Below are positions 34,601 to 49,600 of a stretch of 64,000 nucleotides of DNA, piece after piece. The notes under the pieces are model-generated. The model saw only the letters and a program-made list of their open reading frames with translations. It was not told where the DNA came from and made no database searches. Position numbers and translations under genes: made by a program. The DNA is from Liolophura sinensis (taxonomy: Eukaryota; Mollusca; Polyplacophora; Chitonida; Chitonidae). The stretch spans positions 36,520,191 to 36,584,190 of the forward strand of contig NC_088302.1 in NCBI RefSeq assembly GCF_032854445.1. The letters are read 5' to 3'. Every line of letters begins with the position of its first letter. Within the stretch, counting starts at the first letter, position 1.

Positions 34601-37600
34601 TGAGAGGTTGTCATTTAACAGGTCTTTGAATTTGGATACTTTTCCGCTTTCAACGTTATGGGTTTGACAAGCGGTTTTAACTCTGCTGTAATATGAATCT
34701 ATAGTGCAAATTGCTTTTAATGAAAAAATGGTAACCAATACTCGTATTTAAGTGGATCGCTCTTGTGGTACATACAGGACCGCCGGGATTTTGCTTGTTA
34801 GCATGTTGTAAGTTTTAAGTGCGAAATTAGTCGCAATTGGAGTATTGGAGTGTAAAGAGATGAAACAAAGCTAGTTAATTAATTTTTATGGTCAAAAACT
34901 ATATGTTTGTATTACAGTTTTAATTTCCTTTGGAAATCGTTAATGTACCAATGCACAGGCGTTATGTTTGTTGGGAAATGCACCTATAAAATTACGTCTA
35001 AAAAAAATACAAAGGGGCCTTCCAAGTCAATAATCGCAAGACCCATTACAAAGGCAACTTAAAACACCATTTCCCAAAGGACTATGAAAGAAGTAATACA
35101 GAAATAGTAAATAAAGCTGTTAACATGTAATAGAGAAGTAGTGAACAGTTTTCAGTGATGCAGGGAAGATAATGGATATTCTAGGCATCACATCCAGTTC
35201 TAATGTCAAACTCGTTGGTCATGAATAATTTCCAGGTCGGATAAAAATATAGGTACGTCAGTCACGCTTTGATTGCAGCTGTTCATATGCATATACACCC
35301 CCTAGGCCCGGACAACGCGAAATTAGAAACAACTAAAACTAACTAAGTAGTTTGTTACCGATTGGAATACCTCTGCACTGATGGTATATGGTGACACCGA
35401 ATTTCACATAGATATTATTGCTGCAAAATGCCAGTAATTCAATGAACAAGGAAACATTCCCTGAATGGTAACATTTATAAATAGTAGAAGGCTGTAGAAA
35501 AGTAACATGGATAACCAAGGCGTATCGAAGAAGCATTTCTTCTTCATTTTTCTACCCGTCTGGATCCCATGATATGGTTATTCATGTTGTGAATGTGAGC
35601 GTAAAATGTCTAATAAGACACGCCCTTGGCTTTGCACATTTGGCTTAAGTTACAGTTTATCTCACCTGGAGATATGTTTTGGCGCCGGGTGCCCTGGTTT
35701 TGAAGTTAACCGACAGGATGGGGAAGATGAAGATGTTGAACATGACACCCGTGGCATACCAGAACGGACCGGCGATTCCATTCTGTGTGTGAGGGGGAAA
35801 GGACACGTGTTAAATGGTAAATACATTCTCAAAACAGATACTAGTTTTTCAGTCTTGTCCGACTTGTGGGCGCTGCTTCGAAAGAAAGAATGGAATCGAC
35901 CCATTTTCAGCACAAAAACCTGTGTTATACCCAGAAAGTGTAACCTCAAATAACGATACTACTATAAAGAAATAAACCTGTTAAATTTAACAAAGGTCTG
36001 TTGTTTGATTGAGGCTAGAATGCATTCTGTTCTTCCAGCAGATAATTCTGTTAAACATAGCGCACATATTCTGTTAATTCTACTTTAAGATTGCATTAGA
36101 CTAGCTGGATTTTATGTTGAATATGACACATTGTTATGTTATACAACAGAATACATTCTAGCATTACTCACACACCAGACTTTCTGTTAACGTTAGCACA
36201 TTATTTTTTGAGTGTACTGATCTTAACTTTAAGAAATTTAGAAAGTAAGGTGAATAATGATATCAGAACAATTCTGTGCAGTTTCTTTCGTGTTTGTTAT
36301 TGTGAGAATACACGAAAAGACAGGAGTCACTTGATCAGGCAAACCGGAGTTAACTACCTTCACCGTGAGTGTGGCGCTGTGCAGGATGTCACCCGGCCAG
36401 AACAACTGTGACGCTACGGTCACAGCTGTCAAGCTGAACGTCACGTTTCCACCTGCGTCAAATGTGGAATCCAAGTTGTGCTCATCGTGGAAAATGTACT
36501 TGCGCATAGCGTTGTAGAGAAATGCCAATAACAAGGAGAATCCGCCAAAGCCCAGCACCAGGAGAAGGCCCGACTCGTGCTTCTTCAGTACAGTGCTGAC
36601 CCTGAAAGTATATTTAAGTATTATCAATCACAAAGTGGGTTGATTTGGACTGGTATATGCTCACTTTTAACTACAGACGTGTTCCCATGCGTTTAATTTC
36701 TGTCGAAAATGATGGACGTTCCAAGTCAATAATCGCATGACCAATTTCCAAGTTCAATGTTGAAGAACGCTCAACACAAACTACAGAAGAATTAAGAAAG
36801 TATGTAAAATGAAAAATTTACGAATGCACGTCAACAGAAACAGTCAAGAGTTTTCACTGATGCTGGAAAGGTGAAAGAAATGTTTTATGTGCATAAACTT
36901 AATCAGTAACCAAATATAACGTGCCATTTGAGCTTTGATTATATCTATTCATATCCTATTTTATTAAACACGATGCTTATATACATCTCCCACCCCGGGT
37001 TAAGAGGAATTGCACACAGTTGTGAAGCAGAGCGCGATCAAGAATCTTAATAAAAGATCAAAACTCTTAATGAAAAATAGGTCAAATCCCTAAAGAAAAG
37101 CGATTTTCAGATTAGTCTCAACATGATTATTTGTGCTTCTACAAAACGCCTCTCTTATTAAGTAATTAAACTAATGTAACTAAATGAGGAAGGCTATTGA
37201 TTATAAGTAATCTTCCAAAAGAATCATAAAGAAGTACCATTGTTCATGATTCTGCAGTATAGAGCCGGCAAAAGGTGTCGAGATATTAAAAACGCTTAAA
37301 ATGCGATAAGCAAATTTTTAAAATACCATCCAATACTTTACTAACACTACAGACAGGTTATCCATTCACATTTCAAATAGCTGATATTCGGTCCATCAAG
37401 TGATTCTGGAGGACTCGCTTTTTCACCGATATATGATAAGGTTTTTACTCATGATTTACAATTGCTCGAACAAATTTTATCCCCTTTGCTGTTGAGCTTG
37501 AACTGTGAATAAATGTCATCAATTCTTCCGGATCAAGATTGGTAAAGTCGGAACAAGGATTTACTCTCTTTTGAATGTTATCGAAAGTCGCAAACATGAA

Positions 37601-40600
37601 TGGATCAAAGCCAGCGATTTCCTCTTTTTGGTTATTGTATGCAAACATTTTTTCCAATAATTAAATTTCGCATGAAAAAAAAACGGGCAACATGCAAGGG
37701 AGGTTTGTCAAATGCACTCCAAGGAATGAGGGATGGATAAGAAGTACAGCTGTGGTCTGGGAGGAGGTCTAATTACACATCTCGCCAATAATACCCGTAT
37801 AGAGACGGAAATGTAGCCTTGTCTCCACTTCGTCTCAAGTTTTCATTGCCGGCGAGTTTGATCAAAGTTTCAATTAGCCACTGAATTGTTTCTTCCTTTC
37901 TCTTACCCTCCACCTACCGTGTATTTACCACGAGAGTTTGCTTCTTAATTCTGAATCAGGTATTATTTGATTAGATCTTTGTGAAAAGTCATCAGCCGTC
38001 CGTGAATGAGGAGAGCCTCTAGACCAGGCTCCATCAACCTTAAGTCAATTGTTTGCCAAATAATCGCAATGTAAATCTATAAAATTCAATTAACACATGT
38101 TAACCCGGCTTGCTCTGGTAATTTAGCCTCGGTGCCATAGCAGACGCCGTGGGTTCCGGTGAAAAAAAAAACCCTCTTTCCATAGTATAATATCCTCATC
38201 GCTTATTCCTTAAAGAAAAGCCATGGATATAATAATGAGATGTTGTTGTAAAGTAAATCAGAAAGACGGGTCCATCTGGAGTGCGGAATGCGGGGCTTGA
38301 ATAGTCACCAAGGTGTGCTCGTTGAAGCAGGGGACCGCGTCCAAACCCGATTGTCCATCGATCCCCTACTCGGACCAGTTCAATAGGCTGTGGGCTCTGA
38401 GCTCTTGATTACAGTCATGCTGCGTTAATTAGAGCGAATAATGCAACCAGCTCTCACAGCGACATGATTTCAGACTTTCCTAGATTTTTCTCAATCTACA
38501 GCGGGCAAACAGAAGGAAATCTCTCCTATCAACCGTAAATTGGCATTACAAGCGAGCAGGGACAAGAAAAAAAAGAGAATGGGAAAATCAATCACTTAAA
38601 CTAACGACTGCCGGAAAGCGTCGTGTTGCCGTCAGACGGGAAATTTAGAGGAAAAAGTTAGTTACAGCTTAACTGAGCCTACGTCCTTTTTATATGACAG
38701 TGAATTCCCGGTCCATTTATCGGAAAGAAATGAATACCACCAACAGCGGGCTATCATAAAGAAAAGGATGTTACTGATGCCTGGAAGCATTGACACTTGA
38801 TGGTTGAGCGGCAAAGATCGTAAATAATAAAAAAAACAGCGTTCAGTAAAGTGCGACAGTACAGGAGTCTAGACATTATTCAAACTTCAAAGGTGCTATT
38901 AGATACTCCTACAGCTGTGTGCAATCGTTAACAGGACAATCCATGTTATAATTATTTATTTACTTAATTGGTGTTTTACGCCGTCCTCAAGAATATTTCA
39001 CTCACACGATGACGGCCAGCATTATGGTGGGAGGAAACCGGATAGAGCCCGGACGAAGCAAACATCCATCCGCTGCTTACTGACAGACCTTTCCACGTAC
39101 GACCGAGGAGGAAGCCAGCATGAGCTGGACTTGAACTCACTGCGATCGCTTTGGCGAGAGACTCCTGGGTCATTTAACCCCCAAGCTTAATTCTATGTAA
39201 TTTAATGCATAACACCCTCTAGCAAACACCAAATAAAATTTCTTTGTTTCTTTGTTTACTTGATTAGCTTTCAATGCCATCCTCAACAATTATTTTGTTT
39301 ATATGACACAGTTCACATTTACGGGTGGAAACAAACAAAACAGCCAGGAGTAAACCACACGGCACAGTGCAACGTACCTGACGAACTTTGTGACTAAAAG
39401 TTACATATTTATAAGGATGGAAAAAAAACCGCAAATGTACAAAACTTTTAAAAATTGATACCTGATTTGTTTTGATAAAAATGGCTATTATGATTACTGT
39501 CCTCGTCTTGGGTTAACATGTCCCATTAATATCTGTTATTATAACACAGTTACAGCATTCGATGTTTTCATGCGCATATATTCCTACGGTGGACACTATC
39601 ATTACCATACTGAATACACCAACATATTAGGGTTTCCAATCCCATGGTGGGCACTACCATAACCATATTAGATACACCAAACACAATACGGCTTCCTACA
39701 ATAAACACTTCCATAACCATATTGGATACACCAACACATTTCCGTTTCCTACGGTGAACACTAACATTACCATATCGGATACACCAACACATTACGGTTT
39801 CCTACAGTGAACACTACCATTACCATACTGAATACACCAACACATTACGGTTTCCTACGGTGAACACTACCAGTACCACACTGGATACACCAACACATTG
39901 CGGTTTCCTACGGTGAGCACTACCATTACCATACCGGATACACCAACACATTTCCGTTTCCTACGGTGAACACTACCATTACCATACTGAATACACCAAC
40001 ACATTACGGTTTCCTACGGTGAACACTACCATTATCATATTGGATATACCAACACATGGCGGTTTCCTACGGTGAACACTACCATTACCATATCGGATAC
40101 ACCAACACATTGAGGTCTCCTACGTTGAACACTACCATTACCATATCGGATACACCAACACATTACGGTTTCCTACGGTGAACACTACCATAACCATATT
40201 GAATACACCAACACATTACGGTTTCCTACCGTGAACACTACCATTATCATATTGGATATACCAACACATTTCGGTTCCCTGCGGTGAACACTACCATTAC
40301 CGTATTGGATGCAAGAATACGTCTGCTTAGAAAACAACATGACCATTTTACGTGATTTGTCGACTTGTAGCTCATAACCCCGAAATCACTGCAAGGTACA
40401 CAACTGTCTCCTAGAGAACAGCACTTCCGCTAACGACCGTGTGGAAACGAAGCAAGCTTTGCTGTCAAATTTGGTCTTAGTGGGTTGTCATAAACCATAA
40501 TTACTAAGTTACTTTTGGGGAACTGAGTACTTGTTGTCATGCACGTCCTGGAGTGTTCCCTCCTCACACGTCAAAGAGTGGTTTGTGAGGAGATGGTAAC

Positions 40601-43600
40601 GACTGCGCCCTCCATTTCTCTCCCTCGGTTCCCCCGATGACCATCTAAGACTAAACTACCTTTCCCTCGGTGGGGTTTACCCCCGCTGCAGTCTAGTTGT
40701 TTCCGTGAAATGAATGTCGATCAAAACACAATTGGAATCCCATTTGTCACTTCCAAGTATAATCATAAAACTCTCTGACATAATATCAAGACCCCACCAA
40801 TAATGGTAACTTTAGAGGCGGATTTAGTGCTTTCTGTCCTTTTTCATTTACGACGTTCCGACAAATGCCATGGAATTAGAGACACAATCACAAAATCGAT
40901 ACTTTCACGCCGATTAAACGAGCCCTGGAATGATTTTACTTGAGTTTCCTCACACGCCTGAATTTATTATTTATTTATCGCTTCCTCTCTTGCAGATTCG
41001 TAGATGTGCCAATTAAGCATACACCGACTGTATCAGCTCTGTGTTTTCCGTTAAATAGACACTGGATAATTATTACCCGAAAAGGTTATCGCCGAAACTC
41101 AAATCATTTCAGCTTTCTGTTGACTATAAAGTAAGTCTATCTAAATATAATGACATTCCCACACAGCTTGATACGTTACTATTTCTGGTGAACTCCCAAA
41201 ACGACGTAAAACATAAATCATCAAAGAACTAATAAAGTATATAGTGTACGAAAATAGGACGGAATCTTGCAAAGAGAAGCAATCTACAGTTTGTTTTTTT
41301 GGGGGGGTGGGGTTGGGTTTTTTTTTTTGGTATTGGAAAGACGCAAGGTATGCTCTAGGCGACTGAGTGAAATCATCATTCAAATCGTGTACCATGCTAG
41401 AATACCAGTTTTCGATAACAAAATATGTATCTCAGTGGTTACAACGGTTCATATACCCAAAGTGGCTTTCTAATTCAACGCGATGAATATGTCGCCCCTA
41501 GCCCCGGGTTAAGCGGAATTAGACACAATCATGAAGTAGAGCGCCAGAGATTCAAGGTTCACATTGTACCACAAATTGCTAATTAACACCACATTGTACC
41601 ACAAATCGGTAATTAAGACGGTCATGAAAATCTCAACACTTGCAACTACACATTCTCCAGACTTTGTACTCCAAGTATTCCAGTCTAGCACTGTCACATA
41701 CTCCAGACTAGCACTGTCACATACTCCAGACAAGCACTGTCACATACTCCAGTCTAGCACTTGCATATATCCCAGACTAGCATTATCACATACTCCAGTC
41801 TAGCACTGTCACATACTCCAGTCTAGCACTGTCACATACTCCAGTCTAGCACTTGCATATACTCCAGACTAGCATTATCACATGCTCCAGTCTAGCACTG
41901 TCACATACTCCAGACTAGCACTGTCACATACTCCAGACTAGCACTGTCACATACTCCAGGCTAGCACTGTCACATACTCCAGGCTAGCACTGTCACATAC
42001 TCCAGGCTAAGACTGCCACATAGTCGGCATTAAGTTTGTCACATACTCCAGGCTAGAACTGTCACATACTCCAGGCTAAGACTGCCACATAGTCTGCACT
42101 AAGTCTGTCACATACTCCAGGCTAGCACTGTCACAGACTCCCTTTCAGACTAAGACTGCCACATAGTCGGCATTAAGTTTATCACATACTCCAGGCTAGC
42201 ACTGTCACATACTCCAGGCCATGACTGCCACATAGTCCTGCACTAAGTCTGTCACATACTCCAGACCGTCCAGTACTACGGGGGAAGAATGCCACATACT
42301 ACAGGCTTACACTATCAAATACTCATTGCTAACACTGCCTCATAATCAAGTTGTAACCGTCTCATATTCTGGGTTAGAGCTGCTACGACTCCCTTTTACC
42401 AGCTAAGACTGTTCCATTCACCATGCTATGACTCCCTTTCACCAGATATGACTGTTCCATTCTCCATGCTAAGATACCCTTTCATCAGCTAAGACTGTTC
42501 CATTCACCATGCTATGACTCCCTTTCACCAGATATGACTGTTCCATTCTCCATCTAAGACTCCCTTTCACCAGCCAAGACTTTTCCATTCACCATGCTAA
42601 GACTCCCTTTCACAAGCTAAAACTGTCCCATTCACCAGCTAAGACTGTCCCATTCACCATGTTAAGACTGTCCCATTCACCATGCTATGACTCCCTTCCA
42701 CCAGCTAAGACTGTTCCATTTTCCATGCTATGCACCATCTAAGACTCCCTTTCACCAGCCAAGACGGTTCCATTCACCATGCTAAGACTCTCTTTCACAA
42801 GCTAAGACTGTTCCATTCACCATGCTAAGACTCCCTTTCACAAGCTAAAACTGTCCCATTCACCAGCTAAGACTGTCCCATTCACCATGTTAAGACTGTC
42901 CCATTCACCATGCTATGACTCCCTTCCACCAGCTAAGACTGTTCCATTCTCCATGCTATGACTCCCTTTCACCAGCTAAGACTGTTCCATTCACCATGCT
43001 GTGACTCCCTTTCACCAGATATGACTGTTCCATTCTCCATGCTAAGACCCCCTTTCACCAGCCAAGATTGTTCCATTCACCATGCTAAGACTCCCTTTCA
43101 CCAGCTAAGACTGTCCCATTCACCATGCTATGACTCCCTTTCACCAGATATGACTGTTCCTTTCTCCATGCTAAGACTCCCTTTCACCAGCCAAGACTGT
43201 TCCATTCACCATGCTGTGACTCCCTTTCACCAGGGGCCATTCTCCATGCTAAGACTCCCTTTCACCAGCCAAGACGGTCCCATTCACCATGCTATGACTC
43301 CCTTTCACCAGATATGACTGTTCCATTCTCCATGATAAGACTCCCTTTCACCAGCCAAGACTGTCCCATTCACCATGCTATGACTCCCTTTCACCAGATA
43401 TGACTGTTCCATTCTCCATGATAAGACTCCCTTTCACCAGCCAAGACGGTTCCATTCACCATGCTAAGACTCCCTTTCACCAGCCAAGACTGTTCCATTC
43501 ACCATGCTAAGGCTGTCCCATTCTCCAGGTTAAGACTGCCCTATTCTCCAGGTTTAGTCTCATTCTCCAGGTTAGGACTGTTCCACGCTTCATGCTAGGA

Positions 43601-46600
43601 TATATTCAGGCTTCAGATTAGGACAGTCACGTACTTCAGACTCACACTATCCAATTCTGCAGGAAGTGACTGTTCCATTCTACAGCCTAAGATTACCTAC
43701 TACTAAGATTACTACAGACTATGAATATCCCAGAGTCCAGCCAATGATTGTCCCAGGCTAGGATTACCCTATACTCCAGGCTAAGAATGTTCCATTCTAC
43801 AGGCTGTCTATCCCATTCTCCAGGCTCCGATTCTCTCATACTTCAGACTAAAATTGTCCCATACTACAGGCTAGGGTTGCCCCATGCTCTAGACTAGGGT
43901 TGCCCCATGCTCTAGCCTAGGGCTGTCTCATTCTTAATACCAACACTATTACACACCTCAGACTAACTGGAAAACCCCTTCAGAATAGTATCTTGCGCAG
44001 AAGGTCAGTCAGACGATTTGCCCCGGTGTGAGACACCTGTCAATTAGCCCGTGAGTGCAAAACACATAAGTGGCAGGCCAAGCTCTTGACGTGTCAGTGT
44101 CGGTCTGTAATAGACAAACCATTCATTCCGTAACATCAGCGAACCAAAGATCCGTCGCAAATTACACGTTATCCTTTCCACGTTTTCCCAGATGTCACTC
44201 AGCGAACACCTAATATCGAGAAGAATCCGTAAAATCTCGACTGTGATAACATCGAGAGTGTCCCTTCATAGAAAGTGTCAAAAACACAGGAACAAAACTT
44301 ACATTTTCCGTGATGATAGGCGTCTTTTTTTCTTATTTACCACAAAAGAACAAATTGAAACAACGACTCACGACAGTATCCACTTATATACAGATTTAAT
44401 AAATACCGTGTCTTTTTTGAGAATATATGTCTTTAAGATGTTGCGCAACACTTAGGTAAAATTAAAGAGTGTAATCTCAGAGTGAGTGATATATGAACAG
44501 ATTACAACACGTGTTAACACAGGGTCCCACGAGACACTTGTTGCTGAAATCAATGAACCGACGTCGTACTGACAATGGAAATTATGGCAAGATTTCCGTA
44601 ATGACACCCTCGGGTGCAATTCACTTGAAGTAAAGGATGAGTGTAGGAATGGGGCTAACCACTGGTCTTCAATGAGCTGCCAGACCAGAAGGGACTGCAG
44701 CCTGGCTCCCATGATTGACGATCGCTCTAGGCAGGCCACATATGCCGGCGTTGCCCCCTTCCCAACAAACTGTGAACTCAGGCGATCTAATCTATTTTAA
44801 GGTTCCCTCATAGCCAGCAAAAACCAGTGCTTCTCAGTATGTTTTTATCTCATTTATTCTTATCGCCTTGGTGTCGTTTCGCCAACATTTGTTATGTTCA
44901 GTTGAAAAAAGCGGCAGAGGCCATTGAAAATACAAGGCTAATTAACATCATCCTCCAGATTTAAGGCTGTTTGATTTAATAATGAGCTGTAGGCTCCTTG
45001 TTTCTGTTTGGATTAGCAGTTGTTTCTTTCTGAGATTTACAATGTTAGGACCTATTTCAACTCCTTAAAATATCTCTTTTATAAGCCTTAAAATAAAAAC
45101 CTAATTTTTGGACATTTGAATAGAAGATAACAATCACTTCTCATTTAAAGTATTTCTACACCAATCACTTAAAACTGACCCAACTTCATAAACGAGATAG
45201 CATTAGATCAACAAAAAGATAGAAATATAATCCACAATGGGTTATTATCTACCTAACAACACCAGCTGTTAAATGTTTTAATATGCTTATTAACATGTTT
45301 AATACCACAAATACCTACTGCCGGAACGCCAACGTATTCCATAACGACCAACACTCTGGTGGAAGTATTTTAAAAACATCAGTCCTTTCTCAAACAGAGG
45401 AGTATACCAGTACTTTCCCGTCACACAGACATACCATATTTTACTGGATTCCAAAAATGCATAAAATCCCCATGCAAAGCTCGCTTTACTGCGGGGCCAA
45501 AAAGGGTGTACCACCAAACTTGTGTCAACTATGTTAACGATAGCACTACAAGAGTACAGCCATTCTGGAAAAAGTACTGTTGTGCAGTCAACTGTATGTG
45601 GATACTTCAAAACTCTCACTCAGGAACTAGACGCTCTAATACACATACCGTATAAGGTCATATCTACTTGGGATTTCTCCACTCTCAAGACCACGATTCC
45701 TCGCACGACTTTAATTGTTTCGGTGTTTAATAAAACCGATTCACCGCTATGTAACGTCAGAGGCAACAAAGCCTTCTTCAGTTTCCACTACATACAAGGG
45801 TTACCATTCATGGGATGTTTCCTTGTTCACTGAATTGCTTGAATGTCTCATTAATAATGTGAAATTCCGGGAGACCACACATCAATAAGGTATAGGTATT
45901 CCGATGGGTACAAATTATTCCCTCTTTTGGCGGACCTATACCTGTTCTCGTATGAATACGACTATATGCAGAAAATAATAAGGAGTAATCCTCACCAGGT
46001 CCGATCTTCCTCATTCACTAAACGGTATATTTGATGATATACTGGCTTTAAACAATCCATACGATAGCAAAGGCTGTGAAGGATATTTACCCACCCTCGC
46101 TGGATTTAAAGGAAACCACAGACTCTACAGATGGTACATCTTATCTGGACCTATATTTGTACAAAGATCAAAACGGTTTCCTCTCCGCCGATTTTACGAC
46201 AAGAGGGATAGTTTCAATTGTGACATGATAGTTTACCTTTACTTGGACAACAATATATCGAAGGGTCCTGCATATGGCGTGTACATATCTCGCCTTGTTG
46301 CATTTGTTAGATCCTGATGATTTCACAATTTATTACTGCAAATCTAGTGTCAAGGTTATTTCATCAAACGGCTTCACTCCAAGTTTCTGAAGTTTTATAA
46401 TGAGTATAATTCTCCTGTAAGTAAATATGGACAAAGCGTCCACAATCGCAGGCTCTCTGCTTCCTGATTCCTGTGTTTAATTCCGCTTAACCCGGCTAGG
46501 GTCCGTATAGTCATTGTGTTGAATTAGATCGTCCCGTGGGATATATGCCCAGCTGAGATACATATTTTGGTATAGACAACTGGTATTCTAGCATGGTACA

Positions 46601-49600
46601 CGATTTGAATACCGATTTCACTCAGTCGCCTAGAGCATACCTTTCGTCTTTCCAACATCACTGAAAAGTGTTGACTGCTTCTCTTTGCATGATTCCCCCC
46701 TATTTTTGTACTTTGTATACTTTCTTAGTTCTTTGGTGATTTACGTTATACCTCGTTTTGGGGAATTGGCCTGGCGATTATTGACTTGGAACATACTTAT
46801 TGGATGACGGCTGGTATACGAATGTTCCGACGCATAGATCGATCTTAACTTGCGTCATTACTCATGATCTAACCTTTCTCTTTCAGAATTAATTGCCACC
46901 TTTTTCTTGAAAATTACCACCTACTCTGTGTTTAAGTATAAAAATGTCAATGGTTAATCACAAGCTTTGCACATGACATATTTAAAATAAAAGTCTCACG
47001 ACGATCGAGAAAGGTAAAACACCGTATACGAGTCTGCCCAGGACTATACGGCCTGCCCCGCTTACGACAATGTAAATCGATCCACATCATGATCTGACAG
47101 CACAAGGGGACCCGCAGCAACCAGTGACATAATTACAGGGTGGCTTGTGACAAGTCACAGAAATCAAAAGAACAGCGTTTAAGGAAATCGCAGGGAAATC
47201 CCTTGTTACCCATGCATTTAGTGTATCATGAGCCTTAATGCTGAGAAGAAAGGCCAAGTAATGACAAGTCCAAACCATTTGAAAAGAACTGCACGAAACA
47301 GCAACTATTGATGAGAGAATCAACCATTATGTTTTCTCTGAATATTTGGGGCGTTGTTGGGTCGCCGGGAAATGATCTCAAACGCGTGTCGCCCGCAGAT
47401 TTTTTACCGTATTTCAAACTCTATTATGTTTCCCAAATACAAATAAAACACATCAATTTTACATGTGGGTCGAAGAACACTGGTCGTGGTTTAGATCTAT
47501 GTATACAGTAAACATAGATTTTTCCAAGATGAAATTTCCTTTTAACAGTAAAGTGTTGAATTTTAAAACTACTTTTGGTTCAAGCAAAGATATCTTTGAC
47601 AACTCTATTTATTTGTTTGCATCATGCCTAACGTGGCTTTCAACATTATCTTGGTCACATTACTGTGTTACCGTGTACCAAGTCTGACATATATGTGATG
47701 CTGCCTCACTGGATCGTCGTGCCGAAGACACAAAACATGACCGACTTTCTACCCGCTGCGCTGATTAAGGCTTGAACCCGTATCAGGTTACAGGCTTCAA
47801 CCAGGGTGTCTCGCTTACGAGGGCTTGAATCCAAGTGTCCGGATTAAGAGAGATTGTCAAACCTTTGTAAATTTTTTGTCAAGTGGATCTCAGATGGAAT
47901 TATGATTATACAGTGTAGTATTTTATCCTTTGTTTCATTTGCATCAGATTACTTTGGGACTATAGGGGTGGCACATACATCAACATCGCCTCCAGAAAGG
48001 CCACTTACGGTACATGAACAATTACAATTAATGGGCGAATGACATTTATGTCAAAGTTTTACTTGGGTTAGCTTCTATTTCTGCTAAAAGCGTTTTAAAT
48101 GCGCAGATTGGAAATTAATTATTTTTTGGCTTCATTTATTTGTAGAACTGTACTAACGGATATGCTGGGAACCGTTGTCTGAATTTTAATAGTTAAATTG
48201 TAGGTTTAAGATGTGCATAGCAATCTATTGCAATATGTTGGGGTATAATGCTACAACGTCCCGCAAGATGCGCGCCTAAAGGAATTATGGAGGGTAAATG
48301 GAAATTTTTTAATTTGAAAAAAAAAAAAATTTGAAATATTATTGATTACGGCGTAAAACACCAAACAAATAAATCAATCAATCAATGAAAACCGTTATGC
48401 GTCTAGGACATGTTACATTGGTACGGTTAGGTTTGCTGCTGCACACAAGTGTTCTGAAAGATTGTTTCATGGTTCTAATACCACTAACGTGTATGTTAGC
48501 CTTTATCAATGCGCAGGAAATTTCCAAGCCTTGACGCAGGTCTAATGGCGAAAAGAAGTTAATTTTCTCGCCATCACACGAGATTTGATTTGAAAGACGT
48601 CAGTACAGGGCATTGAAAATAGATGCTGAGTTTGTCAGTGACTGACAAATTAGAGTCTGTTACGATAATCTGCTTTTTCAAAGAGATCTTCGACTGCCTT
48701 TAATTTCAAAAAGGATGTCTTCCCCAAGTTCTTCGGGGTAAGATTTGGGTCAACTTAATTCAAATTCCGTAGTGATTTACGGTTGTAACGTTTACATCAT
48801 AAAAACCGTACATGTGAGGATAAAGCCATTCCCGCATGGAAAGACTTGCCGGAAATCTCCGAAAATGGCTCTAAATGACACCGCCTTTAAACGCATCTAC
48901 TTTTGACAATATTATTTTACAATCCATATCAATATTTTCTTCGGTTTATCGCGAACTTCTTAGTTCTTTGGTGATTTACGTTATAAGTCGTTTTGGGGAA
49001 TTGGCCTGGCGATTATTGACTTGGAACATCCTTATTGGATGACGTATGTTGTCGTGGTCGCATGCAATGTTACCAGGAGAACCTGCAGTGCGTTCAGATA
49101 ACTCCTGAATGAATGAGCCGGAATTACACGCCTGAATAATGTACAAGTTATACTGAGTCGATCGTTAAAGGGCCAGATTCCCAAGGTAATCAAAGCATCG
49201 CTACTGAAGCAGATTTGGGTTTGTGCTGATAATAGACTGATCGACAGATGTAGAATACTAATACCGAGACTGTAGGGTGAATCTGATCATGTGTAGCGTA
49301 CAATCAGAGATGCACAGTACAGCTGTAAAGAGCTAATTGACAACTTCACGAACCAGTCTAACACGTGTAATATATCAAACCACGGAAACTGGACCGGCAC
49401 AGACCCACTCAACATTAACCCATATTCGAAAGAATGATATTAATGGCTTATCGCCACAATCTTCAAGATTCGATAAAGGCCACCAAACATCCAAGACAGC
49501 TCTCATACCTGGTGGCAAAGAAATGACTCTGGGTGATTTCAAATCTAGTCTAATTCAATAACTTCATTATTTCTTTGACAATCTTTTCTCTTTATTTAAT

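Noticed and set aside
42958-43317. A 119-codon frame with TPFHQ/SPDMTVPFSM repeats
   Set aside because: A reading through the 43-bp array in which each unit shifts frame; it reflects the repeat and not a gene.
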